From: Adineta vaga
Taxonomy: Eukaryota > Rotifera
Assembly: GCA_021613535.1 (NCBI GenBank)
Contig: CP075494.1
Location: 7,626,001 to 7,690,000, forward strand
Direction of reading: 5' to 3'
DNA: 64,000 nucleotides
The notes under the pieces were generated by a model that did no database searches, had not been told where the DNA came from, and worked only from the letters and a program-made list of their open reading frames with translations. The translations under genes and the position numbers were made by a program. Below are positions 1 through 12,503 of the stretch, piece after piece (position 1 is the stretch's first letter; each line of letters starts with the position of its first letter).

Positions 1-1
1 A

Positions 2-868
2 GAATTATATGGTGAATATCGTTGCGGCAAATCACAATTATGTCATCAAGTTGCTGTCACTTGTCAAGTACACTCATTTGCTGAAAATTGAATTTCAATT
101 TTACTGTTCATTTTAGTTACCAATAGATATGGGTGGTGGAGAAGGAAAAGCAATCTATATAGATACAGAAGGTTCATTTCGTCCGGAACGTTTATTAGCT
201 ATTGCTGAACGTTATGGTCTATCTGGTCAGGATGTCTTAGATAATATTGCCTATGCACGTGCTTATAATACCGATCATCAAATTCAATTGTTATATATGG
301 CATCTGCAATGATGTGTGAATCGAGGTATCAGAAAGATCTCTATTGCTATAGATGCATATAAAGTTGTCTTCAATCTAGATATGCAGTATTGATTGTTGA
401 TAGTGCTACGTCACTTTTTCGAACGGATTATTCTGGTCGTGGAGAATTAGCAGCAAGACAAATGCAATTAGCAAAATTTATGCGTATGTTATTACGTATT
501 ACAGATGAGGTTCGAATGATCTGTTTGCATTCGTTCTTTCAATAAGATTGAATTGATTTTAGTTCGGTGTTGCAGTATTACTTACAAATCAAGTCGTTGC
601 TCAAGTTGATGGTCAAGCTATGTATGGTGATCAAAAGAAGCCCATTGGTGGAAATGTAATGGCACATGCATCAACAACACGGTAGTGAAAATTTTCATTT
701 AATTTTCATTCTAATTTTTGATGATTTTCTAGGCTTTATTTGAAAAAAGGCAAAGGTGATTCACGTATTTGCCATGTAGCCGATAGCCCATGTTTACCTG
801 AAACTGACGCAATATTTGCTATTGGCCCAGAAGGAATTGTTGACGCAGCACCCAAAGATCTTTGTTAA
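2..868 (+). CDS. RAD51: RAD51 recombinase, 3' part (5' end outside window)
   Basis: Strand-exchange ATPase of homologous recombination. The window begins inside the ATPase core just before Walker A (GEYRCGKS). Exons 2-67, 117-325, 380-509, 563-681 and 733-868 join in frame through introns of 49-54 bases. Seen in order: Walker A, the [16 protein letters not shown] block, Walker B (VLIVDSA), the [13 protein letters not shown] block, [19 protein letters not shown], and a short C-terminus ending KDLC. The order and spacing match animal RAD51 over the last 240 or so residues. Human RAD51 has Thr (FRTGK) where this copy has Cys in Walker A; the essential GK pair is kept. A polyadenylation-like AATAAA lies at 999-1004. 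DMC1 is a possible alternative, but the wording is closer to RAD51. Confidence 0.93.
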
Positions 869-1917
869 TTGTATATAGATATATCTTTCGATTCTTATCC
901 AATGACAAAATAAGTCAAAAAGTTGTGCAGATATTTCGTTTATTCGATAGTAAATTTATGTTTGTGTTTAAAAAAGATTAGTGAAAACATTTTTTGAAAA
1001 TAAAATTTTTTATATTGATGAAGAATAATTAAAAATAAGCATGTAATTGTAAGAAGATTCTGCTATTGTATTATTTATATAAGTGGAAATGTTTAATTTC
1101 TATACTTCGAAGCAAGCTTCTATGACATACTTGTTTTAATGATCTTTTCTAGTTAAAGTAATATTTATACAACAGTAATTAGTTTTTTTTTCAATATTAC
1201 TTACAGAAGGTTGCGGAGCGCTCTACTTCCTTACTTTGATGACTTATTCTTTTCGATAAAAGATCATTCACTTCTTTCACCATCATATTGTTTTTAAATG
1301 ACACCTCTGAAGAAACACGTTACATTGCGTTTCTAATCTACATTGTTTTTCAAAAAATATAAAATGTGGAATATCACGCATCTATTCAATATTTTTATCG
1401 GATAGAATTTTTTCTTAAGAAAAAAAGTCAACTTTACCTGGATTCATTGAATCTACCATCCATAAAAGTAGAAACAAGAAGAATTTCTGATATTGACATT
1501 AGTTAGGATGTTAACTCTGTCACTTTAGTGAACCGAGTAAACATGCTTTCATAGGAAGTGCAAAGATCATGATTTGGTCATTATTACATTTTTCAGAACT
1601 TTGGATTAAAATACTGAAGCAAACATAATTGATATTTTAAAATTGTAAACTATACTATAGTCGAGTTTTCCAGCTCGGAAATTCTTTTCCATTTGTCGAA
1701 GCAACTACGCTTAGGTGTGAATAAGTTGATCATTGAAGAAAACAAAAAGTAATCGAATACTTCTGTTTTAATACTAAAATAACTTCAATTCAGGTTAGTT
1801 ATTCTATTTCATTTACTAAGAAGTAAAACTATAAATGATATCTGCCTTGAGAAAGAATTTTGTTTTTCTTCTCTAGTTGAAATATCATTAATATTCAAGT
1901 AGAAAACAAAGAAGATT
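869..1917. other. Intergenic: RAD51 3' UTR and GPCR upstream region
   Basis: AT-rich sequence with no coding exon I can support. AATAAA at 999-1004 is a probable RAD51 polyadenylation signal. No repeat or RNA gene was recognised. Confidence 0.5.
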
Positions 1918-2841
1918 ATGTCGACGAACGGTACAGCAATGAATGCGCTATCAACAGAAACTTGGATTGTTGCTTATTATTCATTAATATTAATGATTGT
2001 TGGAACAATTTTCAATCTTCTAACCCTCGTTGTACTTTGTCAATCAACATTTCGAAATGGAAAAAACAGAGGTACATTGTATTATATGCGTACAATCGCT
2101 ATATTTGATATTTTAATGTTATATGGATGGAATCTTGATCATTTTGTATATCCTGTATATGGATTTACTCTTTTAAAATATTCAATTCCATCATGTAAAT
2201 TCATAAGTTTTATTAGTTATTTTACTCCACAAACATCAGCATATCTTCGTGTATTTATTTGTATTGATCGATATTTTTCTTTGAGTGGTCTTCATCGAGT
2301 TTGGATTCATCGTTCGAAAAATATTCTAATCATCATTGTTTGTATCATTACAATTGCAATATTATTAAACTTACATATCCTGATTTTTGTTTGTTTTACA
2401 AGAAAAAATGGAGCTATCGCTATCGATGCTGTATCTTATCAACTCTATCCAATGTGGGATTATGTTAATTTAGGTGTATATAATTGTCTACCATTCCTAT
2501 TGATGGTCACTTTCAATAGTGGAATTATTTATCATCTAATTCGACTTCGTCGGACAACAACAATCCTTCAGTCACATCTTCAACATCGATCGATTACGAT
2601 CACATTAATTATCACAACATTTCTCTTTCTTATTATGACAATACCGGCAACAGTGGCTTATGCATATTTTATTCAAACGAATTCCACAGTTCTACGACTT
2701 CTAGATGGAATTCTTTATACATATCATATCGCATCATTTCCATTATACATGATTACATTGCATAAATTTCGACGAGCATGTATCGCTATGTTGACCGGTA
2801 AAAATCATCATCGTAGAGTTCAACCTCAAATGCAAAACTGA
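1918..2841 (+). CDS. Rhodopsin-family G-protein-coupled receptor (orphan)
   Basis: A single-exon 307-residue seven-helix receptor. Class A landmarks are visible: GTIFN in helix 1 (N1.50), AIFDIL in helix 2 (D2.50), Cys then IDRYFSL at the end of helix 3 (DRY motif), proline in helix 5 (CLPFLL), proline in helix 6 (MTIPATV), and a degenerate helix 7 (FPLYM where NPxxY is usual) followed by a basic HKFRR helix-8 start. The third intracellular loop is short and the tail is about 20 residues. Intronless receptors of this sort, often annotated FMRFamide-receptor-like, are numerous in rotifer genomes. The ligand cannot be inferred. The ATG is the first in the frame. Confidence 0.85.
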   Translation: MSTNGTAMNALSTETWIVAYYSLILMIVGTIFNLLTLVVLCQSTFRNGKNRGTLYYMRTIAIFDILMLYGWNLDHFVYPVYGFTLLKYSIPSCKFISFISYFTPQTSAYLRVFICIDRYFSLSGLHRVWIHRSKNILIIIVCIITIAILLNLHILIFVCFTRKNGAIAIDAVSYQLYPMWDYVNLGVYNCLPFLLMVTFNSGIIYHLIRLRRTTTILQSHLQHRSITITLIITTFLFLIMTIPATVAYAYFIQTNSTVLRLLDGILYTYHIASFPLYMITLHKFRRACIAMLTGKNHHRRVQPQMQN

Positions 2842-3324
2842 TAGAATGTTCATAATTGTAAATAGTTTATTTTTCTATAACTTGTAAAGATGATAAAATA
2901 TGATTTCTTGTATTAGTTTATACAACATAACTCAGACATCTTCATCATACGAGTGTTCATAACAGTGAAGATTATTTAAAATAACTCGAATTAATTGAAA
3001 ACTTTCAAGTTATTGTTAGTAACAGACACCTACAACTACTCAAAAGAAGTGAAAAGTCAATGCAGTCATGATGTTAGAATATCTATCACACGCATTCCCT
3101 AGAATTGATTGTTTGAAGTATAGGAAAATGAAAAGTTATTGTTTCAATATATTTTTCTAGTTGTACTTGACACATACTTTTTTTTATATATCAAACATAT
3201 CGAGCAAGAAAGAAAACCCACGAACAATACGATTCGGGTTGTTAAAGAAAAACAAAAAGAAGAAGAAGAAGAGAGAAGACGAATTACATCAATAGGAAAG
3301 AAAAAGTACAAAGTTCTATTTTTC
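2842..3324. other. Intergenic between convergent GPCR and SF1 genes
   Basis: 3' flanks of two convergent genes. Reading frames here on both strands are low-complexity (Lys/Glu/Ile-rich) and are not supported as genes. Confidence 0.5.
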
Positions 3325-6226
3325 TTAACGTGGTGGCGGTGGTGGAGGAGGAGCAGATTTCGGTAAAGGAGGTACAAAACCAGTATTATTGTTTTGATAA
3401 TATTGTTGTTGTTGATAAACACTTTGATAATACATTGCGTTGTATTGATTCCATTGATTCCATTGTTGCTGAGGATTGGACCATGAGGATGATGAATTCG
3501 TATTACTATTAGTTCCTCCATTCTCCATCAATGCTGGAATATGTTGAGCGCGATATGAGTCGCCTTCGATATAGGACGAATAATTATTATTACGATTATT
3601 TCGTCGAAGAAGATAATGTCCATCAAATACATCATTATTATTATATCGAGGGCCAGTATTACTCCAATAATTTGATGAAGACGAGGTCGATGATGGTGGT
3701 TGTGGTTGTGGTGGTAGTGGTGGTTGTAGTGATTGATTCGAAGAATTATTATTTGGATTGAGAGACATTAACGATGGAGGGTTCTAAATGTAGAATAAAA
3801 ATGTTTATATTTAATTTGATATTCTCATATAATAAACAGAAATCTCTCGAAATGAAGTTTATTACTTACATATCCATTCGTAGTATTTGTCGGTATATTA
3901 TTGTAAGATGCAGGTGTACCAGATGTATTATTTCCACCAGGCATTCCACCTGCGATTGCTAACGTAGGTCCACTTGTTCTTGATCCACTCATTAAATTTT
4001 TTCGATCTTCTAACGACAAAGCACTTGTATCCGAATCTTTTTTACCTGTTAGTTCATTAATTAAAGATTGATACTAAAAATACAAGAAAATCTTTACTAA
4101 ATCAATAGACATTTTTTACTTCGAAACACTTACTTCACAATCTAATTTTTGTTGTTCAACTCGATTTGCGCCAGCAATCATGAGTGATCCATCAGGATTC
4201 AATTCAGCATAAGTACCATCTGGATTTTTACGAAATTTACAATCTCCTGAAATATGTCCCGCTCCACCGCATATTGTACACACTATTGTATTTGTCACAA
4301 TCTTTTCAGCTTCAGTCATTAATTTGAGTTTACTAAAAGAGAGAAGAATATTTTAGAAAGAAAAATAAACCACAAATTTATTACTCACATGAGACAATCA
4401 TTTTCTCGTAATGTACCATGAAGTAAAGCTAATTCTCTTAGTTGTTGTTTACGCAATTCATTCATGCCTTCGGGTTCATCAATGGCTTGACTGATAATTT
4501 CATTGACTTTTTCCACAGCTTTAGCGACAATTTCTGGTGTAGTTCCAGTTATATAAGCATGTAATGGTTCATCTTCACCAGGCAATGGACCAAATTTGAC
4601 TAGACCCATTTTACCATCTTTAATTGAGCCTTTACCTAAAAAAAGACGAGATCGTACATTGGAAAATCCATATCGATTAGATTTTATACCTCTTATGATA
4701 ATTTTTGCATTAGTCTAGAGAAGAAAATGAAAAAGATTTTTCTTTTCTTTACAGATGAAAATATACAATGAGATAAATTACTTCTTTTTCTAATGTTTTG
4801 AGAGTGTTGCCACGCGGTCCAATAATTAAACCAACAAAATTAACTTCGGGATGATCTTCTTGTGGAATCATCACTTTATCAATATATTTTGCTTGTTGTG
4901 GTCTAAAAAACAAATACAAAATCAATCTCCTTAATTTAAATAAATCAATTTTCTCTAGATACATACTTATAATCTGCAGGTGCTTTATAATCTGGATTGA
5001 GTACCAATAATTCAGTAACAAGTTGATGACGTTGATCTTCAATTTTACGTCGTGCTCGAACTTCGCGTGTATTTTGTCGTTTTCCTTGTTGATCATAGAT
5101 GGGTTCAGGTGATGGCGATCTAAACAGAAATTCAATTAATTCTTTTCTATCAAGGATTCGTTTTTACTACATAAAAATTATGAAAATTAATACTCCATCG
5201 TGTAGAATACGGAACTAGAATACAAGAGAATATTAGAAATTCACCTGAAAGAAAAAATGATTAGAGAGGGATTCATTTAGAATACATGTTGGTTTGTACG
5301 CTTGGCTTTTTTTTTATATGTAATCTCACCTTGCAATATCAATTGACGTTCAACGTCACACATATACAGGAGAAGATGACTAGAAAAAGGAAGAGGAGTT
5401 TATTATTAGAGGAAAACAAATCATAATGGGAGGAGCACTTCTGTTCGGTATATATACGGTGCATTAGAAGTAGAATTCGTAGCACTAAATAAAACAAAAA
5501 AAAAAGAGAGAGCTTTTTCTTCATTATTAACTAACATAGAATCGATACTCATAGAAGAATGTATGGATAAAAACGAAAGGCGAAGAAAACGAGATAATTG
5601 AAAAGAAAGATGATAAGTAATTTTTTAATTATATTTACCTTGCTTCTATATTGGATGGAATACCTAGATCATTCATTTTTAAACGACGTGTTAATTCTTC
5701 AATTTGAACTTGTACTAAAAATGAAAGAAATATAAAAATTCAATTTAAATATCAAGAAAGTCTTACGAATATAAATTTTTTGTTGTTGATCGGTCATGTT
5801 ACTTGTCGAAATATTCGTTGGCATGTTTGGGAGAAAAACTCTTTCTGTTTCATCACCAAAACGTCGTTTGCGCTTTTTTTGAGTATTAATTCCATTCGTA
5901 TCCGCTGGAAGAGATAAACAGATGGTGAAATTCCTTGAAATGACTTCTTTCTTACCTGGTGATTGATCGCCTATTGGTGAGCTATTTTTTTCTTCATCTT
6001 TCACATCTAGTTTGGCCAAAACTGCTGGAGGTACCATTACAGAAGGAAGTCGTGCTTTATAGACGGAATTATTTCCATTTTCATTTGTTGATCCTTCTTC
6101 CTTTTTCATAGAAATATTCGTTGATGGTGGCGTACCTTCATCACTAGATTTACGGGAACGTTTATGACTTTTTTTATGTCGTCGAGATGGACTTCGACTA
6201 CGTGAACGAGGACTTCTTGAAGGCAT
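3325..6226 (-). CDS. SF1: Splicing factor 1 / branch-point-binding protein
   Basis: Binds the intron branch-point sequence with U2AF in the early nuclear spliceosome. Ten exons give 630 residues: 5956-6226, 5767-5904, 5639-5714, 4967-5119, 4782-4902, 4690-4714, 4389-4635, 4134-4332, 3870-4073, 3325-3783. Seen: an N-terminal RS-rich stretch (SRSPSRRHK), a basic KKRKRRFG segment like the U2AF-binding ligand of SF1, the RSPSPEPIYD block, a KH domain with VGLIIGPRGNTLK, the QUA2-like ELRKQQLRELALLHGTLRE, one CCHC zinc knuckle (CTICGGAGHISGDCKF), and a Pro/Asn/Gln-rich tail ending in a proline run. The order matches animal SF1. Exon 6 is only 25 bases. Confidence 0.95.
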
Positions 6227-7372
6227 ACTTAGAACTTAGTTAGAATGAGAGTTTATTTTTGATGAATGAAACTGTTTTGTGTGAGAGAACAAGAAGTAAT
6301 TGACAAAGATATAGAAAGAAAATATTATTTACATCATTACTTTCATTTCATTGGTATAACTGCCTCCTTGAGAAAGAAGACACAAATTAATTGAGAAGAT
6401 TTTTCGTTAGATGTCGCTAGGTAATAATCGAATGAGATGTATGAGAAAACAATAAACATAAAATTGTTCATTTTAGTTAGATGAAAGAAACAATTTTGTA
6501 GCATTATTCAAGATGAAGTTCTCTATTTTTCAATATTCATAGCATACGTATTCTCCATATATTCACGATATACATTATATCGTTATAGAATAAAACACAT
6601 AACTTACCTTCAAATATATCTTCAATGAATAATTGACTTCATCAAACTATAGAAAAAAGATGATCATGAAAGTATACCAATGAAATCTTCGATGATTTTA
6701 TACAATTTATTAAAAATTAAAAAACAGACAATAAGTATAAGATATATATATATATTCGTGATTAAAATTTGTTAAATAAGAAAAAACAAATCGAAAAAAT
6801 CTCCTTGATTGCGAAATTATCTGCGAACGAGTGTTCCTTCAATCAACATATTCCAATGAATTCTTAGACAAATTGTGATAGTTTGATTCTCCAAACTTTT
6901 CGAAAAGACGTAAATATTCGAATACGATCTATCTTGTAGCATCAATTCAGTTGATTACGTTTATCAATAAACAAATAAGATTCTTTCTATCGAAATTAAT
7001 GACTTAGATCTTTCAGATCATTCACCAACTTTATATTTATATACAAAACCAGATGAATGATATGAAAGAAACTAAGAAGAGAAAAGGTAACCCATTGACT
7101 GTTACAGATACAAAAAGTCTAAACTCAAAAATGATGTTTTTTTTTAATAGTAATTTTAAGTGGCGCAGGGAGAAAGGGGAAGTTGTTTTTGTGTCGAAAT
7201 AAGCACAGAACTCTTTTCGAGAAGTTTGGAAAATCAAACTATCATAATTTGTCTAAGAATTCATTGGAATATGTTGATTGAACACACTCGATACAAAGAT
7301 AATTTAACAATTAACAGTATTCTCTCGTATAAAGAAAAATACTACTATCAAAGTCTATTCATAAAAACGTAA
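6227..7372. other. Intergenic, SF1 upstream region
   Basis: AT-rich DNA between the SF1 start and the fold-back repeats. Reading frames here are short and have no recognisable protein character. Confidence 0.5.
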
Positions 7373-7444
7373 TCTATATTCTATGTATTCTTTCTGAATG
7401 ACTAACTCAGGTTAGTCATTCATGAAGAATACATAGAATATAGA
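7373..7444. repeat. Fold-back (inverted) repeat A
   Basis: Arms 7373-7406 and 7411-7444 are reverse complements over 34 bases with two adjacent mismatches, around a 4-base loop (TCAG). As RNA this is a long imperfect hairpin. It lies 19 bases from the second fold-back. There is no clear target-site duplication or transposase, so calling it a MITE would be a guess. Confidence 0.85.
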
Positions 7445-7463
7445 ATGCAATTTGAATTTATTC

Positions 7464-7557
7464 TTTTCGATGCACTGAAGTTGTGTGGACGCATCACGAT
7501 CTGCATGATGTATCATGTAGATCGTGATGCGTCCACACAACTTCAGTGCATCGAAAA
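7464..7557. repeat. Fold-back repeat B, near-perfect 94-bp palindrome
   Basis: Outer arms 7464-7502 and 7519-7557 are perfect reverse complements (39/39). One mismatch (7503/7518, a G-U pair in RNA) is followed by six more paired bases (7504-7509 with 7512-7517) around a 2-base loop. The arms therefore have 46 positions with one mismatch. It begins 12 bases beyond the stop codon of the RdRP frame on the minus strand, so it would lie in that gene's 3' UTR if it is transcribed. It is non-coding. Confidence 0.93.
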
Positions 7558-7568
7558 CACTTCTACAA

Positions 7569-10500
7569 TTACTCTTCAATTGCTTTAAACTCCTGAACAA
7601 TACTCGAAGTAACGAGATCTTCAGGTACTTTGCATGTCAATGCAATGCTATGAAGAACTAAAAGACACTGATGTGCTATCGGTTGTAGATTCTGACTACT
7701 ACTATGGTTTGCCTTGGAAAGGATATCAATTAAGAATAAAAATCCTTTGGCGATTTCATTTTCACATGACCTAGCAGACCTTTTTATGGATAAATAGTTC
7801 TCATCGAAATGACATTCTTTTTCTAACTGTTCAAGCCAAATTGATTTAGCGCTTACATTTTGAAATCTATTTTCTATCAAACGACTCACAATTCGATATA
7901 AAGTTTTGTTGTTACTAATTGATATTTCACTCATAGCCTGTTTTAACGCTTTGCCAATTTTTGCCATTGATTGGTAGTAACACAATAGTTATTGGCGGTC
8001 GTTCAGATCGATCTTTTTTAATTTGGCACAAAATATCAGCTACAGTCCATGGAAAGCTCAAACAAGGATATTGAGTTGATACGTACTCATTTATTGAAGT
8101 ACATGAATAAGCAACATAATACCAAGCTGCACCTTTTCGTTTAATATCTAAATCAGAACTAAAAACGGAGAAATGTTAGATAAGGATCTTAGTAAAATGC
8201 CTACAAATACATACTGTTTGTCGATATTGTTATAGAATAATTTTCATGTCTCGGCACGTAATGCTCGAAAGTCTTGACCTGCTGTTTCTGCATCTTCGTT
8301 ATTTGACGATTCCTCAGGTATATTAAAATGACAACGAGTGATTACTTCTGTTTCATCATTTAAACCGTAAGTATTGATAATCGTCCACATTTTATTACAA
8401 TAATTAGCATAGTCACGTTCTGCTTGTTTGATATATTTTTCGAATTCGACAATAAGAAAATCTGGATCAATTATAGGTTTTCGAATAATCTCGGTGCATG
8501 AAGAATGATATGAATGTAAATCTTCTACTTCGTGAAATAGATGATTCAATGCTTTATCACAACGAACTGTTTCTTTTGTTTTATTTTTCATAAAGCCCGG
8601 ATATTCATGAACATTATATTGTTGTAATATTTCCTCTGTGATTGAATTAACTCCTGTTTTTGGAAAATCTAAAGTATCGCTTATAAATTGAGCAATTTTA
8701 AGTGCTTTGGAATTATCCGGTGATTTTAGTGCACATATAGCCAGATGACGGCGAGATAAAATACCGATGTTACATCTATTCATGAGAATATCTAGAATGA
8801 ACTCGACTTGTTTACTTTTGGTATGTTCACCTTCAAATAATGTTTTCTCAGGTGCTGCATATTCTGCAGGCTCGTTCATTTGAGGAATTTGTTGAATAAG
8901 TTCGCTACTCCAGCAAGTCCAGTATTCGTCACCATCATAATCACCGCCAGCCATTTCAGTTGAATGAGGTCGAGGCCCTTTTACTGGAAAAACGATACAA
9001 TCGACATAATGATGAAGGCAAGGTTTATCAACAGCACGCAATACTCGAATATCACCCGGATGGTGACATGGCATTCGTCTAACAATTACATTTGTTTCAC
9101 AAATAATACGATATTTTTTATTGTGATCCGACTTTTCGTCTGTTATTTGTATGAATACTTCGCCATATTCGAGCGTATAAGTTTCATCAACAATACCATA
9201 AAGCATACGACCATCGCTCATTGAAATAGGAATATGTGTTTTCTCAAGTAATTGTTGTAATCTATTTAAAAGAAAGAAATATAAATGGAGACTCTTTGCA
9301 GTTTTTCATCTTAGATCAATAACTCACCGTTTACGGCAGAATGTCACTAATAAAGATCGAAAAAACGATTCCTGTGGTATTGAAATATCACTTTGGTCGA
9401 TATCCTTCTAATTATAATAATGATGATGAAGAGCATGTTGAAGTAACGACATCGATGATTTTGAGATATAAGACCCATGGATAGCTTTTTATGAAATCGA
9501 TTTTGGAATTCTATAAACATCGATGTAGGAATTCCCATATGTTCTAATAATGTGATAACTTGTCGATTAAATGAAATTGATTCTAAATAAAATAAATCAT
9601 TAAAAAGATATATAGAATGTGATAACAAGAAAAGAGAAGTTGAACTATCAACCAGTGAAAGTTTCATTTTAGTAGATCATGAATAGCATTTATAAAATTG
9701 ATATTTGTATTACATACTTGGTTTAGAATAATTCATTAATTCAATAACTAAATGATTCGATTCGAATTTCAATTGGCTCGGACGATAATGAATGACATCT
9801 CCTTGCAAATCTGGTGATTCGACTAATGTACCCTTCAAACCACCGCAACGAATTTGAATAACACATGGCAATCGCTTTCAACTGATGTCTTGTTTTTCAA
9901 CGACATCGAATAGCTTTTCAAAGAAAGATTATTACAAGATATCGAGAAAAAAAACATTCTCTATTTTACCTTGCGAAGAAGTAAACTCGATATTTTACCA
10001 CATCCATCTGTGAAACATCGATTTTTTGCATCAAACAAATCTGGAATAGGTATTAATTGTTTAGATTGAAGCTATAGTTTTAAAAGTCATATATATTTTC
10101 AAGTTAGATGAAATTTAATCTTACATTAATTCCATGGGTTGTCGATGTAAAACATTGTGCCATACGTGCAATTCTTGTTCCAATAGCTTTTTCGTGATTA
10201 AAATTGCCCATCCATTGAAGAATATGATCAACAGTATATTTGTATTTATGATAGAAATAGAAACTTGCGTCACGTAATTGACTATTTGAAAATAGTAAGA
10301 AGTGAAAAGGACTTCGACCAATAATTAAACCTTGATTATTAAGAATATTTTGAAGTTGTTGACGCCATGATTGAATAAGATCAGATTGAATTAAGTTCAT
10401 ATCACAATCGCGTAAAGTTACACGACAAAAATGTTCTGTTGCTGGACCAAATTCATCATGTTGCCGGAGAACACGATTTCCACGAAGTTGTTTCAGTGGA

Positions 10501-11507
10501 CGAGGATATTGACCATATGGTGTTAAGAAGATTCTTGGTACATAATCATATGATGGTTGTTTTGGAGGTATCCATTGTGGCTCGATTTTATCAAATTCTA
10601 TTTCAAAATTAAAGAATCGATTTTTCCTGGCAATATGATAAATGGCAATCATTTGCCGATAAAATCGATGTTCAGGATATTGTTCTTTTCTTGATTCAAA
10701 AGCTGATTGTTTTATCTTTGTCATTAATGCAGTAGTCAGACGATCTTTTATATTATAACCAAGTGATAAAACCATTTCCAAAGCATAGTGTGCAAGAAAA
10801 TTGTTATCACCCAAGAGTTTAAAATCCGTATTAGCTGCTTTATCCTGTATTTTTATTGGAGATACAGAATGAAAGCATTGTAATTGCATTTTATCAATTA
10901 AAAACTTCATTAATGTCTGATAACTTGATGGATCTGTCAAACAAATGACTGATGTATCGGCTAGATCAATTGATGTAACTTCTTCTGTGTACACAAAGCA
11001 ACGACGTAGATATTTTCCATCGAATTCTTCAAAGCATCGAGCAGGTTTTTTCAGTAATAAGAAGAAATGATAATTTTGATCAATTATAAAATACTTTTCC
11101 AAACAATCCATTGACAATAGAATACGGGCTTTTTGTTTGATCACAAAAATTTCTTTTCTATTGTTAACAATTTTCACGGAAATACCGTCAATTTTCTTAT
11201 GGGAATTAAATGTTGACATATCAGTTATTGAACCAAAGCTAATGGAAGGAATTATGTGCATAAATTGTCTTTTGAGAACGTTGAATTCATCATGATTAAG
11301 CCAAATATTAATCAGTGGTCTCACTTTTCGAATTTCGCATAAATTTAACATCTGGTTTGTGAATAGAACTCGACGTACGATTAAACCAGAAATATTTATC
11401 GATGGAGATTGCGTTTTATCGATAACATTACCGAATTTTTCAAGTATTGATGGAATATCTTTATCCGAATTGAATACAACTGTTACCGAGTTTGTTTGAT
11501 TCGTCAT
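7569..11507 (-). pseudogene. Eukaryotic RNA-dependent RNA polymerase (RNAi type), disrupted
   Basis: Family that copies RNA templates to amplify small RNAs. Modelled exons: 10125-11507, 9970-10071, 9718-9913, 9328-9582, 8215-9261, 7984-8158, 7569-7937 (about 1,175 codons). Seen: FTDGCGKIS, QIRCGGLKG, FNRQVITLLEHMGIP, a GR-x-LYG-x-xDE-x-x-x-LEYGEVF block, the catalytic DxDGD motif as GGDYDGDEYW (8928-8942), and the C-terminal KGAAWYYVAY and LSFPW blocks. Lesions: in-frame TGA at 9878-9880; exon 9328-9582 is one base short for its flanking phases, most simply explained by a missing base in the T5 run 9486-9490; TAG at 9408-9410 in the restored frame; TGA at 8244-8246. Intron 7938-7983 (46 bases) removes an apparent frame change, so that is not counted. 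The catalytic motif survives, so decay is recent or some lesions are assembly errors. Confidence 0.75.
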
Positions 11508-12503
11508 ATGAAGAGAGTTGTTTATATAATGCTCTATAGAAGTATCTCCGCTATTTAAATACCTTGCAGAAGAACCGAGACGATGTTATCTTTCAAAGTT
11601 GAAGATGATAGGATTTCATTGGAAAATCAAATTCTAAAGTCAATATTTATATCGAGAACGAAGAAAACCATTGTTTTTTATACTATGAATCATTCTCCAT
11701 TTGTTGAAAATAACCAAGAAGAAAGTTTCTATTTCTAGTATGTATGACCCAAACGTTATCTTATATAAAACAGTACTTTTCTTTTTCAATGTATGAGTAT
11801 GATCAAAGATAAAACGGTTGAAGATTGATAGTTAAACGCGCTTTTGTTCTGTATGATGCTTTCTTAACATGTGCCAAGATATATCTGATTTTAGGTTATG
11901 ATATATGTTATAATATCTTCATGTCGAATGGTCTAGCAATGGGATCTTCATGTAGTAATCACTATTAGTGTTCCTTCTTGTAGTCATGATAACGATAATT
12001 GTAGGTTTATTCGACATAATTTCAATTATACATCTGAGACTAAAATGAATCTTATGAAAGCAAGATTTCGTTCTTTTTGCATCGAATTTCCAAAAGAATT
12101 CTCTTTTACTTTGAAGTAGACACATCTTAATAAAACTACAAAGCAAATTAAATTTCATAGAATCGTCTTTGAAAGAGTTCATCTATGCATAACAATCATA
12201 AAACTTATCAATTCATGTCTATATTTCGATTCGATCTGAAAGAACGCAATGTAGTTGTTTCATTAGCGCCCTCTACAATCGATTTGTTAGATTCGAGGAA
12301 ATACACAATAATTCTTGTTTCTCATTGGTTCAAATATTTCTCCATTGATCGTTCGTTCATTGTTCTAACGACCTTTTGTCTTGTTTGTTTTTGTTGTTCT
12401 CTTCTTGTTGCATCGTCGTTAGACCTCGAAAGCAGCTGATAAACCTTCTTCTAATTTACAGAATGCGTAACAAATCAGATAATTAATCACAACCAAATAA
12501 AAA
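11508..12503. other. Divergent intergenic region between RdRP and Dishevelled
   Basis: About 1 kb separating two divergent start codons. Two short reading frames (11919-12182 minus, 12185-12439 plus) show no domain or splice support. Presumed promoters; no specific elements recognised. Confidence 0.5.

Noticed and set aside
3330-3761. Plus-strand frames of 60-76 codons opposite the SF1 tail
   Set aside because: Antisense shadows of the Pro/Gln/Asn-rich low-complexity exon.
7412-7600. 62-codon minus-strand frame over the fold-back repeats
   Set aside because: Its sequence is the inverted repeat itself in another frame of the RdRP 3' end.
7938-7983. Apparent frameshift near the RdRP C-terminus
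   Set aside because: A 46-base GT...AG intron in phase 0 explains it, so it was not counted as a lesion.
11919-12439. Two short frames (minus 87 and plus 84 codons) upstream of Dishevelled
   Set aside because: Composition follows local base bias; no recognisable motif.
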